From positions 5,163,308 through 5,227,307 of the forward strand of contig CM017567.1 in NCBI GenBank assembly GCA_007844125.1: a stretch of 64,000 nt of DNA. The letters are read 5' to 3'. The stretch's first letter is position 1, and each line of letters opens with the position of its first letter. This DNA is from Sinonovacula constricta. Its lineage: Eukaryota; Mollusca; Bivalvia; Cardiida; Solecurtidae. The position numbers and the translations under genes are program-made. Below, in pieces: positions 36,166 to 48,078 of this stretch. A model generated the notes under the pieces. The model saw only the letters and a program-made list of their open reading frames with translations. It made no database searches and was not told the DNA's origin.

Positions 36166-36820
36166 ACATATCTAAGCATCGATAACCACTACATGTTTTA
36201 CAATCGAGTCCGTATACCTGAAGATGTTCCTTCTTCTATGTCAGTGTGAGTTAAAAACTTTCGATAGATATTTGTGAATGGATTCAAAAGATTAACTTAT
36301 TACTTTTAATATTGTGAAAAGATGCTTGATCTTATGTATATACATATACATGTTTAACAAAAATGGCTGAGTCAGTGGTGTACACTGCCAAATGTATCAC
36401 ATGTTTCACGAGAGCATTGTCGTCAGGTATCACAATCACAATCGGACTTACAATGTGGTGTATTTGCATACTTTTATTAAAGATAAATATAAAATAAAAG
36501 ATTGATCTTGGCAACATAGATGATAAACTAACGTGATGAGATAGTTTGATAATAACAATGTGATACTTATTTATTATTATTTAACTTCTTACTAGTTTGC
36601 CTCTCTGGGTCATGCAACCAATACAAAGGACCGCAATGGAAATAAGTGCTTGCACTTTATTGCGTTATCCTTGGTATTTGAAGCATTCCATGGTTATCTC
36701 TGCTTCTAAACATTTTATATGATTGTTATTTGTTGGTAATATTTATTTTTATTGTCCACATGTGTAAAAAATTATGTAAACCATTGTATGTTTCCTATGC
36801 CGAAATAAATCTATCTTATT

Positions 36821-36840
36821 ATCTATCTATCTATCTATCT
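36821..36840. repeat. (ATCT)5 microsatellite
   Basis: Five perfect ATCT units. Confidence 0.95.
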
Positions 36841-37478
36841 ACGTGTAAGTGACTTTGTATTTTCACTATTATCTGACTTAAATACCAATTATCTGAAATG
36901 TTCCAAAAGGCGTCGTCGTTATATAATAAATGTACATTTAACCATTCTTTCCAATAGACAAATAATAATTAATTTCTTATTGTAACCACAATTTCAACCG
37001 GAAATCTTCACAATTTATTATTATATAGTTGTATATTACGGGGAAAATTGTGGAATTTGACATTAAAGTTTCAAAGCTGTCTGTAGATAACGACTGCAAA
37101 AAAAGTATTTCAAACATTTTTATCATTAAAAAGAGAGGGCAGTCATGAATGCTGCAGAAATGGATTGAGAAAGGTCATTGTGTACCGTTTTCTTTCTATT
37201 TTACTTTATTTATTTTGTAAAGTCAATCGAGATTATATGATTGAAACGACAAATTGACGTTCCCATGAAATAATAAACTGTTTCAAATCACGCATTCCTT
37301 CATTTAGTATGGGTTTAACTAGATGCCTTTTTTATATGCTATGACTGTATGTACTTTAAGAAACTGCAAACAATTCAGTTAATATATACGTTGGGTAAAA
37401 CACAAATCTGCAAAATATATATATTGGTAAGTTTTTTAAAAACAAATGCGAAATTTAGATTTTCATATTTGACAAATA

Positions 37479-37679
37479 TTGTTCAGAGTTTCAATTGAAC
37501 ACCCAGACAGGAATATTTTACTAATGCATCATTTCTTTAGACTCTCTGTTTTGATAGATTTACGTTTTATTTCAACAGAAGAAGAAAACATGTCATTTTT
37601 CTGTGATCTACTTGATACGTTGATGCATTGTGAAAATTCGTCGGAAGAAACTGGTTTCATAAAGATTTCAACACAGTAA
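37479..37679 (+). other. open block conserved between ancient copies, possible exon
   Basis: A 66-codon open frame ends in TAA and contains IEHPDRNILLMHHFFRLSV and EETGFIKISTQ. The partner at 23106-23415 preserves similar words in two frames (EQPDRN and LDEIGF), so the frame is disrupted there. An acceptor-like TTTTATTTCAACAG precedes EEENMSFFCDLLDTLMHCEN and could start a last exon. There is no known domain, no upstream exon could be linked, and the two copies do not share a clean frame. Coding status is doubtful. Confidence 0.25.
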
Positions 37680-39802
37680 AGACTGGTTTATTATTGCTTT
37701 TTTAACATAAATGGTTCTGTATTTTACATAAAATTATGTTTTGAATCTATCAAGACACTGAAATAAAAAAAAAATATATTCTATTGATTTTTTAATAAAT
37801 TTCACTTTATATAATGGTACTAAGATAAACTAAATTCAATAATATTTTATTTACAAAATGATTGATTCATTTTGTAATGTCCCACACCTGCATCGATAGT
37901 GTTCTGTTAATTTTTGTCATGCACGTCGTTTTTCTTACTGAAAATGCTAACATGAACAATTTCCATATACAAAGGGTCTGATTGACAAAAGAAAGTAACC
38001 CAGATTGTAATAGGAGACAGGAGATCGTATAGCAACTTTTCGTTATTGTTGTTGTTGTTATAAATATAATGCACAACGTGTGTGATCCCGTTTCCTTTGT
38101 CTGACGACACCGAGGCAATGTCAACGATAAAAAATATCCTGTAGAACGTATAATTCATATTTCTTTATATATCGGAAATATCCATATTCTTAAGAAAACT
38201 AGAGATGTATTGACAAAGAGACAATTGCACATTTAATCACCATCGCGAAGAAATAAAGAAATCATCCGGGTGTTGTATGCTGATTGGCATTGGTGTAATA
38301 TTACACTTCATCAGAAAAGGTAGAAAGACAATTTGAAGTAATTCATTAACATTCAATAGACTTTGCATTTTGATTGGAAAAATCATTTCAGCTATTGATC
38401 AACTTTATCATGCTCCCATTCATGACGTTGTTACAATTTTAGACGTGTTAGTAATACACGTTTTTATTTGAAATTTGCACTTCACAGTACGTTATGTTCA
38501 AGACAAAGTGAAGCTGTGACTCAAAAGAAACAGATATCAAATACAAATATGTTCAGACCTTTTGCCGATGCTCCGTTTTGGTCGCTTTGTGGGTAAGGTC
38601 TTGTAAGGGTTGCATGTCTTGTAAAGGTTGTATGACTTGTTTGTGTGTGTGTGTTTTTATAAAAAGAATCTAAACATAATAAAGAACCGAATTAACTTAA
38701 CACACATGTGTCAATTAAAAAGAGTTGCATTGTCAAAATCATTCATAAAAATCAAAGAAACAAACATCCGAAAGGAGCAAAAAAGACGTTCACGCAAGAA
38801 GATACATTTAATCGTCTAGGAAAAATAATACTCGTTTTATCAAAGTTGTGTGAATTTGCATTGCCTCTAGTACAAAGTGTAATTCGACATCTTAATACTG
38901 TGGTAAAAATAAACCCGACACAGAAAATATCTAGTTGTCAGTTGTTGTCTTTGTAATAACATTACATTTAAAGAGTTATCAAACATTCCTGCTTCGCAAG
39001 ATTAACTCTGTCGAACTCTTGGCGAGTTTCTGATTTTTGGAGCTGTTTAGCCAGTCGAAATGTTAGTTTTCTGTAATTAAGCGCAGATATTGATATTTTA
39101 GGCTTGTGTATTAGTGGTATGATTTTTTTTATATTTATATAATGAAAACATGTTACCTGTGTCAAGAAACACATTTGTTATAAAAACACATGCTTCCGCC
39201 GCTAAACGTGCGTGCATACATTTTTTATATAGTCCACATAGGTGTAGGTTTTTTTAGTAAAATCAGCTTTTGTTGACGAGTAATAATTAATATTATGTTT
39301 ATTGTTGTTTTCTTAGTAAGTAAATACCTATATCAAATTAAAATACATTCCACGTGAATACAGGTTATAAAATTGCTTCAATACCTGCAAACTTTCGTTT
39401 TCTGAAACATTGTGTTACATTTTGTTATCATAAGTAAAATGCATTGCATGATCTGATATAATCCTGCTGTATTGTTGTTGTTTTGTCTGAAATCGTGTTG
39501 TTATTTAAACGTTTTAGACATGGCATCGTCGTAACAATATATGATCTTTTTCTTACATAATAGCTCAAAATACAAATTCCCATGTCTCTCTTTTATCTGA
39601 TACACTGTGGAGACGGGAATCTTTCTTTTACACCTAGATGTCTATGTTTTTCTGTTTAGGCAGTATATTATGGAATAGGCCTGCCAAAGATATTTCGCAG
39701 CTGCTCATTGTTTCAGGAAAAAGCACAATACACAGTTTTATTATTGACCCTTGACTTATTTTGCATCGATAAAAGGATCTTTTCTTTCAAAAACATACAA
39801 TT

Positions 39803-40312
39803 CTATCTTCACATGAACAGATACTACAACCATTTATTCGTCTCTGGTCATGTTTGTTCATGATTCAGAAAGTTAAGTTCTTTAATAGTCAACCATTTCT
39901 GTGTAGTTTTTTAAATCGAAATAATGCCATATTCTTTTCTAAACATTATGTGGACATTTATTTTCAATGACGTCACTTCTTTCGTCATAACCTATAGAAA
40001 ATATCAGCGCTAGGACAATTTGTATTCAAATAGATCGTTTTTCTTTTCCATTGCTTGCATTTGAGGAACTCGCCAGGAAGTGCGAGAGTAGAGCTCTGTA
40101 AAACTGGTTTAAGCACCACAGTCGGTCCATATTGCCGACTGACCGTTCCAAAGGGGTAACTATCGGGTTTGCTCCTTCCGTTAAATGACTCATCAAAGAT
40201 TTGTTCTTACTTTTCGCTTGGCTTGCATGTGAAATACCTTTGTTCTGTGCCTTTTCGGAATTTGGTATATGTTGCAATGCTCATTGGACTTTGTCATATA
40301 TTCTTACTATAA
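39803..40312 (+). mobile_element. hairpin-family repeat, copy i
   Basis: Same order of blocks as 21826-22545, with the hairpin GTCGGTCCATATTGCCGAC and ends TCTTCACATGAACAG and GCTCATTGGACTTTGTCATA. It lies between blocks that are close together in segment copy 1, so it inserted in copy 2. Confidence 0.78.
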
Positions 40313-41059
40313 ATTCCTGTATCTTATGTTTACACTTTTTAAACGCACATGAGCGATCCCATCCCCTTACAAACTGTGTCAGGTAAAAAGGGTTTTATTT
40401 GGAATTGTATGTGAAAATTGTATCAATTATATTGGAATATTGGAATCTAATCAAATTCAAATGTAAAAACTAAAAGATTTATCAGAAACGTTTGTGAACT
40501 TGCGGACAACCAAGGGAAGTATGAACCCTTATTGTGTGACTTACACTTTCTAAGTTACGTGAGTAGTTCTCGTAGAATATGTTTAGGACTATGTGGGTCA
40601 TTAATTTAATTCTTTTTAAGTGATTCGCCATTTCTCAATATTAAATTGTATGCGCGCTTTTTAGAAACCATTTTGTCACTACTTTGGCTGGACGACATCG
40701 CTTCACTTATTAAATCCACGGATAGTTAAACATATTAGTGCGTTGGAATCTATACTTCATCTTTAATTCTCTCTGTCGAACGGCGTCAGCTGGTATTCGA
40801 TTTGTCTGTTATATATGATTTAAAGACGGTCAGTTCAGATTAATTTATCGGGCTACGATTTATGTTTCTAATTAGGGTGTTAACCCCTTGAGCTTAAACT
40901 CTAATCAGTTTATTTCACTGAAGAATTTTTATATACTTTATGGCTTTGCAAATGTTGTTTCTTAATATCCCAAGAAGAGGGTGTCTGATTTTTCCTGCTT
41001 TGTTGTCGTCGACAGGGTTCTATGTGCTTTTGAAACTTGAAATTTGATGTTTGCGCCTT

Positions 41060-41210
41060 GGATTGCTCTTTTTGTTGAATGACTTTATCACATATTTGTT
41101 TTTACTTCATCATTTGGCTTGCATGTTAACACCTTTGTCCTGTGCCTTTTTTTAAATTTTGATACATGTTGTAAAGCTCATAGGCCTTAATAGCATTTCT
41201 TTATAACTAT
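41060..41210 (+). mobile_element. hairpin-family repeat, distal fragment j
   Basis: Holds TGACTTTATCACATATTTGT, GGCTTGCATGTTAACACCTT, TGTCCTGTGCC and GCTCATAGGCC. It splits sequence that is continuous in copy 1 (GTTTGCG...ATTTAAACAGTCGCCGG near 25.94-25.97 kb), so it is a later insertion. Confidence 0.65.
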
Positions 41211-41389
41211 ACCATTTAAACTGTTTAAACAATCACCGATGCATCCAGGGCTTTTTGTTCTTTGTGTAGTCGATATACATGGTATAATTTATAAAGAGAT
41301 CCCTACGCAATCTGTTTTAATTGCATCTAGCTTAATCTATCACTGATCATTTCATGTAGTCTCTTAAGTTAATTTTTAACAATAACCTT

Positions 41390-41488
41390 ATAATATAATA
41401 TAATATAACATTATATAATATAATATAATATACTGTAATGTAATATAATATAATATTATATAATATAATAAAATATAATATAAATTAT
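41390..41488. repeat. AT-rich (AATAT)n-type microsatellite
   Basis: Imperfect TAATA/AATAT units over about 100 bp. Confidence 0.9.
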
Positions 41489-41947
41489 TTCATATCTTTC
41501 TTTCGAAAAAAGTAAGATATCGAAAAGTGAAACTATGTTTCAATGTAGGAAATGTATTAAACATACTTATATGTTTTCTTTTGGAAATAGTCGTGCAAGT
41601 TCCAGGCAAAGCGCAAAGTAGCAAAACTTTCAGTAGACATGTATGTTATGCAGTTAGGTAGGTTAGAGACGTTGAACTATGAATATAAATCTAACAAAGG
41701 TTTTCTTGTCTGTTTTTCTGAACCGCTCATATGTTCTTCCTAATTTCATCTGTTTCTTTTCTATAGTACTAACGCAGAACTAGATACCATGTTCTGATTA
41801 AAAATTACTTATAAAAGAAGGAAAATTTGTTGAGAGTGTTTTACTACCATTATGTCTTACATATATCCATTTCATCAACAAAGATTAAAGTTTATAGGTC
41901 ATCAGAGTAATAATAAGATATGTATCACATGTATTGCCCTTGTTTTT

Positions 41948-42014
41948 ATATATCTATTATATATATATATATAGATATATATATATATATATATATAGAT
42001 ATATATATATATAT

Positions 42015-42052
<38 letters not shown>

Positions 42053-42081
42053 TATACTATATATATATATATATATATATA

Positions 42082-42131
<50 letters not shown>
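41948..42131. repeat. (AT)n microsatellite with periodic TAGATA/TATCTA
   Basis: Long alternating TA with a few GATA or TATC interruptions. Open frames over it are artefacts. Confidence 0.97.
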
Positions 42132-42133
<2 letters not shown>

Positions 42134-42879
42134 GTGTATTTGAAAGTATGTTTAAAACGATCAGTGTTATGTCAAAAATACAATACATAAATTCCATACT
42201 GTATTTGTATTTAAAATGAAGCCATACTTACAAAATGAAAGCGAAAATGGAACCGTCAAAAACAGAACATACTTTTTTATTATATTTGTAAATATTATTG
42301 CATTTTGTAATAAACTACATAAAATGCATAATATATATTTAAACCAGAGGCTCGTGTGGTAGAACATTAGACAGTCGACTTCTGCAAAATCAAACATATT
42401 TTCTTTGCTTTTACATTTTATCTTCACCTCTTTTTATTAGCTATAAATTAACAGTTTATAGTTTTTCGACAAATAAGTTTCTGGGTTTTTACTTAACTTC
42501 AGATAATTTTAATCGTTATTGAGAATATAATTTCCGAAGTGGTAGAAGAAAAATTGAATACAATGTTACTGCAATAAATATCACAATGAGAATAACTATT
42601 AAATCGGGCATGTACAATCCATGCTACTTTAAAGCTGAATATTCTCCGGTGCATCATTTGAAATTGCATTATTCAAATCATGCATCACAATTGTTATACA
42701 ATGTGCAATCGAATCACATAAATTCCTATCGTAAAAGACATGTGTTTTGCATTTATTGTATTTCCATCTGTCAGCGTGGTCGATTGTTCGATTGTATCAT
42801 TTGATTTCTGCTTTCAAACAACTATTATAAATTAGACACTCGGACAGCTGCTGTACGACTTCTTTTCTCGCGAGGCCTT
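42132..42879. other. no recognisable feature
   Basis: AT-rich sequence. An open stretch at 42586-42804 has no domain or splice support. Confidence 0.45.
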
Positions 42880-44160
42880 GTGCAAGAGTTTGATATTAGC
42901 TCTCAGCGGAAACTCTTTGTTAACAAACTATAATACATCTTCCAAGACGAGTAAAATCATTTCACTCCTTCGGTTGTCATTTGTGTTTTTGAAATGACAG
43001 AATAGTCTGGTAGCCTTGATTGATGAGCCTTCCCAGGAGTAAGCAAGCATGTGTGGTCAATGATTGACGTTAACAAATAGTTGAGATGTTTGGGGAAAAT
43101 GATTTCATTCAAATGTTGTTTTCTGCATTCAATATGTCCGGAGAAAAACTCATCATTTTGACATCTTACTTGGGTTTCAGTATCATTTAAAGTCAGACAT
43201 TGAGTAATGGAATAAAATAGGGTCTATCTTTTTAGAATAAATCTCTAAACTGGAAGTCATTCATGCATTGAAGTGGTCGAGTGCTAAAGAAATGCATAAT
43301 TCTCGTACCTGTAATAAAATGTCGGCCATGATAAAATAATAGATCATATTTAAAACTTTAGGCCTTGTCATCAAATGTGCTTCAAGAAAGATCAATAATG
43401 GGCGACATTAAATGCGCTGCAGATATTGTGCACATAAAACAAGAAAAAGACAGGCTTTGTTGTTTTTGTTTTAGAAATTAATCTTAGAATGCATTTATAG
43501 TCAATGACTGTTATCGATGAATAGTTCCCTTTCAGTTATTATGTATTCCCTTTTCAACCTTGAGATTGTATTGCCTAAAAGTTTATTTCCTGCGTTATTG
43601 ATATAAATTTATATTTTCCCACTGCAACTGCATTTTTAACTTTGACATATGCAGTGCTTTAAAATATCATTCGTCAAGACATTGTTAAACAGATACAAGC
43701 CTTTTTTATTGTCCGTAATAGTATTGCCATTAACAGAGCTTTTATATAAAGTGTTTCCTTCTTCAAAAATCAACGCACCGTCGCTGAAACTATTGTCATT
43801 TCTTTCGTCTTATGCATATATTTTTAGTACTTGAAATATCATGCTTTTTGTTCAATGGTTATGTTTTCTCAGTGGGCCCTTATCTCATTGTGTCCTTAAC
43901 GCAGCAGACAGTGGGCAAGCTCTGTTTAAACCTCTCTTTTGAACTTTTAGGATTGCAGATTGTATGTAGATCAATTCATTTTAAGAAGTTTGCTAAAACG
44001 TGTTTGATAATGTTACATACCAGACAACCTTTTGTGAACCGTCTGTATTGCAGATTGTATGAAGATCCATTCATTTTAGGAACGTTTGTCAAAACGTGCG
44101 TGATAACGTTGAGTAGCAGACATCATTTGTTTATGTGACCAGACAATTGTATTGCGTAGT
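42880..44160 (+). repeat. possible third relic of the ancient segment
   Basis: Words shared with both earlier copies occur in order: GATTGATGAGCC near 43017 (also 14685), and TTTGTTTATGTGACCAGACAA near 44126-44146, resembling TTCGTTTATGCGACTAAATAA at 33128-33148 and TTTGTTTACGCGACTACACAA at 14950-14970. Identity is low, so this is a tentative call. Confidence 0.3.
43952..44146 (+). repeat. two-copy 95-bp tandem repeat
   Basis: ATTGCAGATTGTATG recurs at 43952 and 44047, followed in both by GATC-ATTCATTTTA and AAAACGTG-TGATAA. The open frame across it (43812-44138) is repeat-driven and is not called as a gene. Confidence 0.8.
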
Positions 44161-44269
44161 TGACCCTTTGTTTCTGTTTATCATTTCTCTGCAGACCAGT
44201 ATTATTGATAAAAAGAAAATCGCTTGCCAGCTGGAATACTATTTCGCTTATTTCAGTTGCATGAGGAAT

Positions 44270-44400
44270 AGAGTTATAGTGTGGTGTGTGTTAAATCTAA
44301 TGACACTTATGTTTATAAATTTTACAATACAATTTTTTTCTGGAATGGGTGTCACTGCCATATGATCTGACGATAGTGAGGTCTTCAGTACAATGAAGCA
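44270..44400 (+). repeat. outlying fragment of the 9.1-kb unit
   Basis: TAATGACACTTATGTTTATA and GTCACTGCCATATGATCTGA match 48170-48255 and 58480-58575 in the two tandem units. It is a third, truncated copy about 2.3 kb upstream of unit 1. Confidence 0.75.
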
Positions 44401-44859
44401 AATGTGTTAATACCTGAAAAAAAGTAATTGACTTGCGTTGTGAACTTTTTTACGATCAAGTTTGTCTGTCATACTTTAGTGTAAGATATCACATGGAGTC
44501 AACACACAACAATGCATGCGATTTATTATCAAAATTAATAAAACACTTTCATGAAAACTGAAATTGCCAAAAAATCATGTTCTAAATTTAGATAGTAAAT
44601 GAGTGATAAGTACGCGTATCAATTTTTCATATTTATATTTACGTCAATACGTCTAAATATTTCTATATAAATACGCCATTTTCGAAGTTACGGTCTAATG
44701 CAGTTCCGCTAAGATCTCTTTATAATACAAAAATTATAAAACAAAGAAATTGTTATTATTATGCATAGGCTCAATATACTTTATATTGTGGTTTGGATTG
44801 CATTTATACAAATGTCCTTGTTGTGTTATATTTGTTAAAATGTATGTCTCTGTGAGAAA
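44401..44859. other. no recognisable feature
   Basis: AT-rich sequence. Nothing supported. Confidence 0.45.
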
Positions 44860-45015
44860 ACCAATCCGGTCAATGTTAGGTTAGAGCTCTGTATACACGT
44901 ATGTGCACATTAGCCGGCCTTTTTACCGACTCACCGTTCCATGTCTTTCTTTCCTTTCTGTATAATGACCCGTATGATTTGCCGTTCATGCATTTGAATT
45001 TTAATATATGTTTTG
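44860..45015 (+). mobile_element. hairpin-family repeat, diverged copy k
   Basis: GTTAGGTTAGAGCTCTGTA, then the partly decayed stem AGCCGGCCTTTTTACCGACT and CACCGTTCCATG, with a short distal part. Confidence 0.6.
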
Positions 45016-45985
45016 TATATGTTGTAGTTTATTACGTGCAACTGACCTGTAAAACGCATCAGTGGGGCGCCCGTCCTTGTTATATGTAGGTTTGGAAAGA
45101 AACATGTCAGGATGAAATTATTTCACTACAACGTGATTTATGTCTACAGTAATTGCCATGTCTGTGTGTTCTTTTATTTATGTGTACCAGTCATATGATT
45201 TTTTGAAACCATGTACTACTAACTAAGAAATGTTTGCTACGATACGTCCATAACGTTTTTCTTTTTCTGTTTTGAAAGTCTACAACAAACAATTCCTAAC
45301 TTCATAAACCGCGTGGGCTTTTTCTTGAATCCTTGGAATATCGTGACCCAAATTTTAATTCTGAATCAAGTGCATCGATGAGTCATTCGTCCAGACTCCG
45401 TGTCCTTAGCTGGATTGCATTATATTGAATGGGTCGACATAACCTTGATGAACCTGACAAATGGATTAAACGCATTTAGGTGAAGCCATTTTATATTTGA
45501 CCAAAACTACATTTTGAGACTTTTATATCTGACAGACATTTTTATCTTCGCAAGGACTATTTTTATTCACTCTATCATTCATACATTTGATTTGTCTTAT
45601 CTGTCCCATCTAATTTCCTTTCCTTTTCATACTCCTCCTACGTTTGTACATGTATTAAAGTCTCCGGAATGGACCATAAGAATATTTTATCAAACATCTA
45701 CATTAACATACTTGAGTGGTGGACGTAGTGGGAAAATGTCTCGCAATCAATGTCAGTACAAACTCATTACCAAACGGTTATGATTTGTTTTGCATTGAGT
45801 ATAGTGTTACTGCTTAAGGCTGATACAACCAACATAATAAATTTCAACTATCACACAGTTTAACTTTTGTAGCAGCATCAATAGATGTTTACGTTATTAA
45901 CGCAACTTTTTTTAAAAAAACTGGATACAAATGTGATAATGAAATGCAACAATTAATGCACATTGAATTGATTAATGAAGAACCT
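45016..45985. other. no recognisable feature
   Basis: AT-rich sequence. An open stretch at 45514-45783 lacks any recognisable domain. Confidence 0.45.
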
Positions 45986-46450
45986 TCCAGTGCGCATAGA
46001 AATACAACATCCATTGAAATGTGGCATGTGTTGTAACCAGGGACCACCTCTCTTGCTACACTCCTTAGTTGAGCACAACAGTTCCAGTAACCTGCTTACT
46101 CTGCCGTCACTAGAGCCAGCCGGAAGTCCTTTCAGCAGCTTTACCCAGAGCACGGACTGCAGCCTTTCGGGCGTGTTCCTTAATGTCCACGGCTCCTAGT
46201 ATGTGCCATGTTAACAAAGACGGCAATCCACGGCAGCCGACCTCCACTGGGAAAATCCACCTTTTCCATCCGTTGAGTCTGCAGATGATTGCCAAGTCCT
46301 TGTACTTCGTCATCTTCAACTCATATGCTTCCTCTGTTCTTTTTTCCAGCACTGTGAGCTCCACCAGTAACACAGTGCTTACTTTCCGATTTGCAAATTT
46401 ATCTGACCTTAAACTTTCTGGTCATCTCCACACCATTGAAGGCGGAGTTG
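45986..46450 (-). pseudogene. C-terminal fragment of a retrotransposon-type protein
   Basis: The minus strand reads SDKFANRKVSTVLLVELTVL, EKRTEEAYELKMTKYKDLA, CRLNGWKRWIFPVEVGCRG, then ARKAAVRALGKAAERTSGWL and a stop. Just upstream, stop-PESLRSDKF aligns with the RPD part of the usual RPD...VLVELTVPWE...KY pattern. This domain is common at the C terminus of reverse-transcriptase-bearing proteins in invertebrate genomes. The PD-E-T-K spacing resembles restriction-like endonuclease domains, but I am unsure of the exact element clade. The arginine of RPD is replaced by a stop and D by E, and the frame is open only for about 88 codons. It is an isolated dead fragment with no RT domain nearby. Confidence 0.6.
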
Positions 46451-48064
46451 TTTATTTTGAGAAAAGACAATTCCACAAAATAGTGTAAGGCAGTTTATCT
46501 ATACCGGTTCTAGTTGTCTCAAAATGTGTTAATTTTCTAAATAATTGAACACTACAGGCCTTTCATTTGGTTTCCAGTGAGTAAGATCGCATTAGAAGCG
46601 GATGTGATTAATTGGGTTAATTTACTTTTTACTTGAAAATCTGTCTTGCTGTTTAAATAATATAAAGGAAACAAGCAATAGTAAATTTATTTTTTGTTGA
46701 CAACAAAATTTATATTAATAAATCAAGTCTAAGTATTATATTGTTCACAGGATCCATGTTGCCCTTTTAGGGCCGTGTAACATTCTAGTGTTGTTGCAGG
46801 AAAATACTTCGACTCGGCAGTTTAGAAAATATTCTTTCTGTAAATCCCCACATTTTCATTTGTACAGAACATATGGGCTAGTATAACAACAGTCTGCTCA
46901 CCTAGTTGAGTTCCCATTGAATTATTTAAGTGTCACTTTTATGGTAATTTTCTTCTCCAGAACAATTCAATAGATTGTCTTTGTCTCTGTACGAGAAGGA
47001 ATCGACGATTGTACGGAACAGGTAGTCTACTAACTTCAATTACTACTAGTCGGGAGTATTTCGCAGATAAAATCCAAAATTGGTGCAATTTTACAGTTTT
47101 GTTACTTTCCTTTAGTTCTTTCTTAACAGTGGCGTCACTTTGAAGTCAAATTCTGCGATGAGTATTATGTAAATGGGTTTTGATTAAATTTAAGGGCTTC
47201 TAGATTGGGTAAAAGTACACTGGTTATTATATGTTATTAATATATTTTACATACTATTTATGAGTATGGAATTTCTTAATTTCCCAAGTGACATTGGTAA
47301 ATTGAATAATTTTGTTTTACTTTCGTAGTTTTCGAAATTGCTCCACATTGCACTGGCAACTAAGTGTGTCTTGTTAATCACGGGTCATTTATCAATAGTT
47401 CACATTGGTTGTTCTAGACATCGAGCCAACGATCTTCCTTCTTCAAATAATCAATTGGAATACGGATATTTTTTATTTAAATTAAACCTCCAAGAAAGGT
47501 TCGCAAATAATAAAACCTTCTTTTGAAATAAATTTCGTATCTCTACTTTATAAAAATACATTCTTTAAATGTGTCAAAGCATGTGTTCTCTCAATAAATA
47601 TGTTTAAACCTGTATGTTTTCAGAATGTGTGTATAATACATTAATGCAGACATATAACTTTTCTAAATTATGAAATTATTTTTAAAGAGTTTCCGTTTTA
47701 AAGTATAAAGTTATAAAAAATGTATAAAAATTATAAAAGGTAAGAATTGTTCTTACAAGCAGAAACCATCACTACGTGTATGGTACAAACGTTGCAAACT
47801 GGCAGGGTTAAAAAATCAATGAAAGACTAAACTAATATATGTATATTATTATCTTGGGTAAGAATATGCCATGTTTTGTCTATTGAAATCGAATAATACG
47901 CTTCAATACTAGTCCGAAGGTAGCTTGACTTCCAGGACAAAAACGTAAAGGATATTTTTGTATTTTCTCTTCTGTATCATCGACATTCACAAGTGGCGAA
48001 AGTTGTGTTGTCCAACCCACGACATTGGAGACAATCGATATTGGTACCTCATTATCTGCAAGTG

Positions 48065-48078
48065 CCCCCCCCCCCCCC
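48065..48078 (+). repeat. poly-C tract, unit 1 only
   Basis: Fourteen C residues. The matching place in unit 2 (near 57726) lacks them. Confidence 0.9.

Larger units (their letters stand above)
26690..41290 (+). repeat. ancient tandem segment, copy 2
   Basis: This is the partner of 13870-26010, longer mainly because of a 4.07-kb inverted-repeat-bounded interval (28516-32583), a SINE (35920-36165) and two hairpin-family insertions (39.80-40.31 and 41.06-41.21). Colinearity runs through at least nine blocks. Outside the listed elements, 32.59-33.09 and 36.44-36.81 hold nothing I recognise beyond the shared blocks. Confidence 0.78.

Noticed and set aside
41920..42219. Tyr/Ile-rich open frames
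   Set aside because: Translation of an (AT)n tract.
43812..44138. 108-codon open frame with an internal repeat
   Set aside because: The internal repeat is the 95-bp DNA tandem. No domain or splice support.
47338..47526. 62-codon open frame conserved at 56439-56627
   Set aside because: It begins at TTG rather than ATG, has many replacement changes between units, and matches no family. Treated as shared non-coding sequence.
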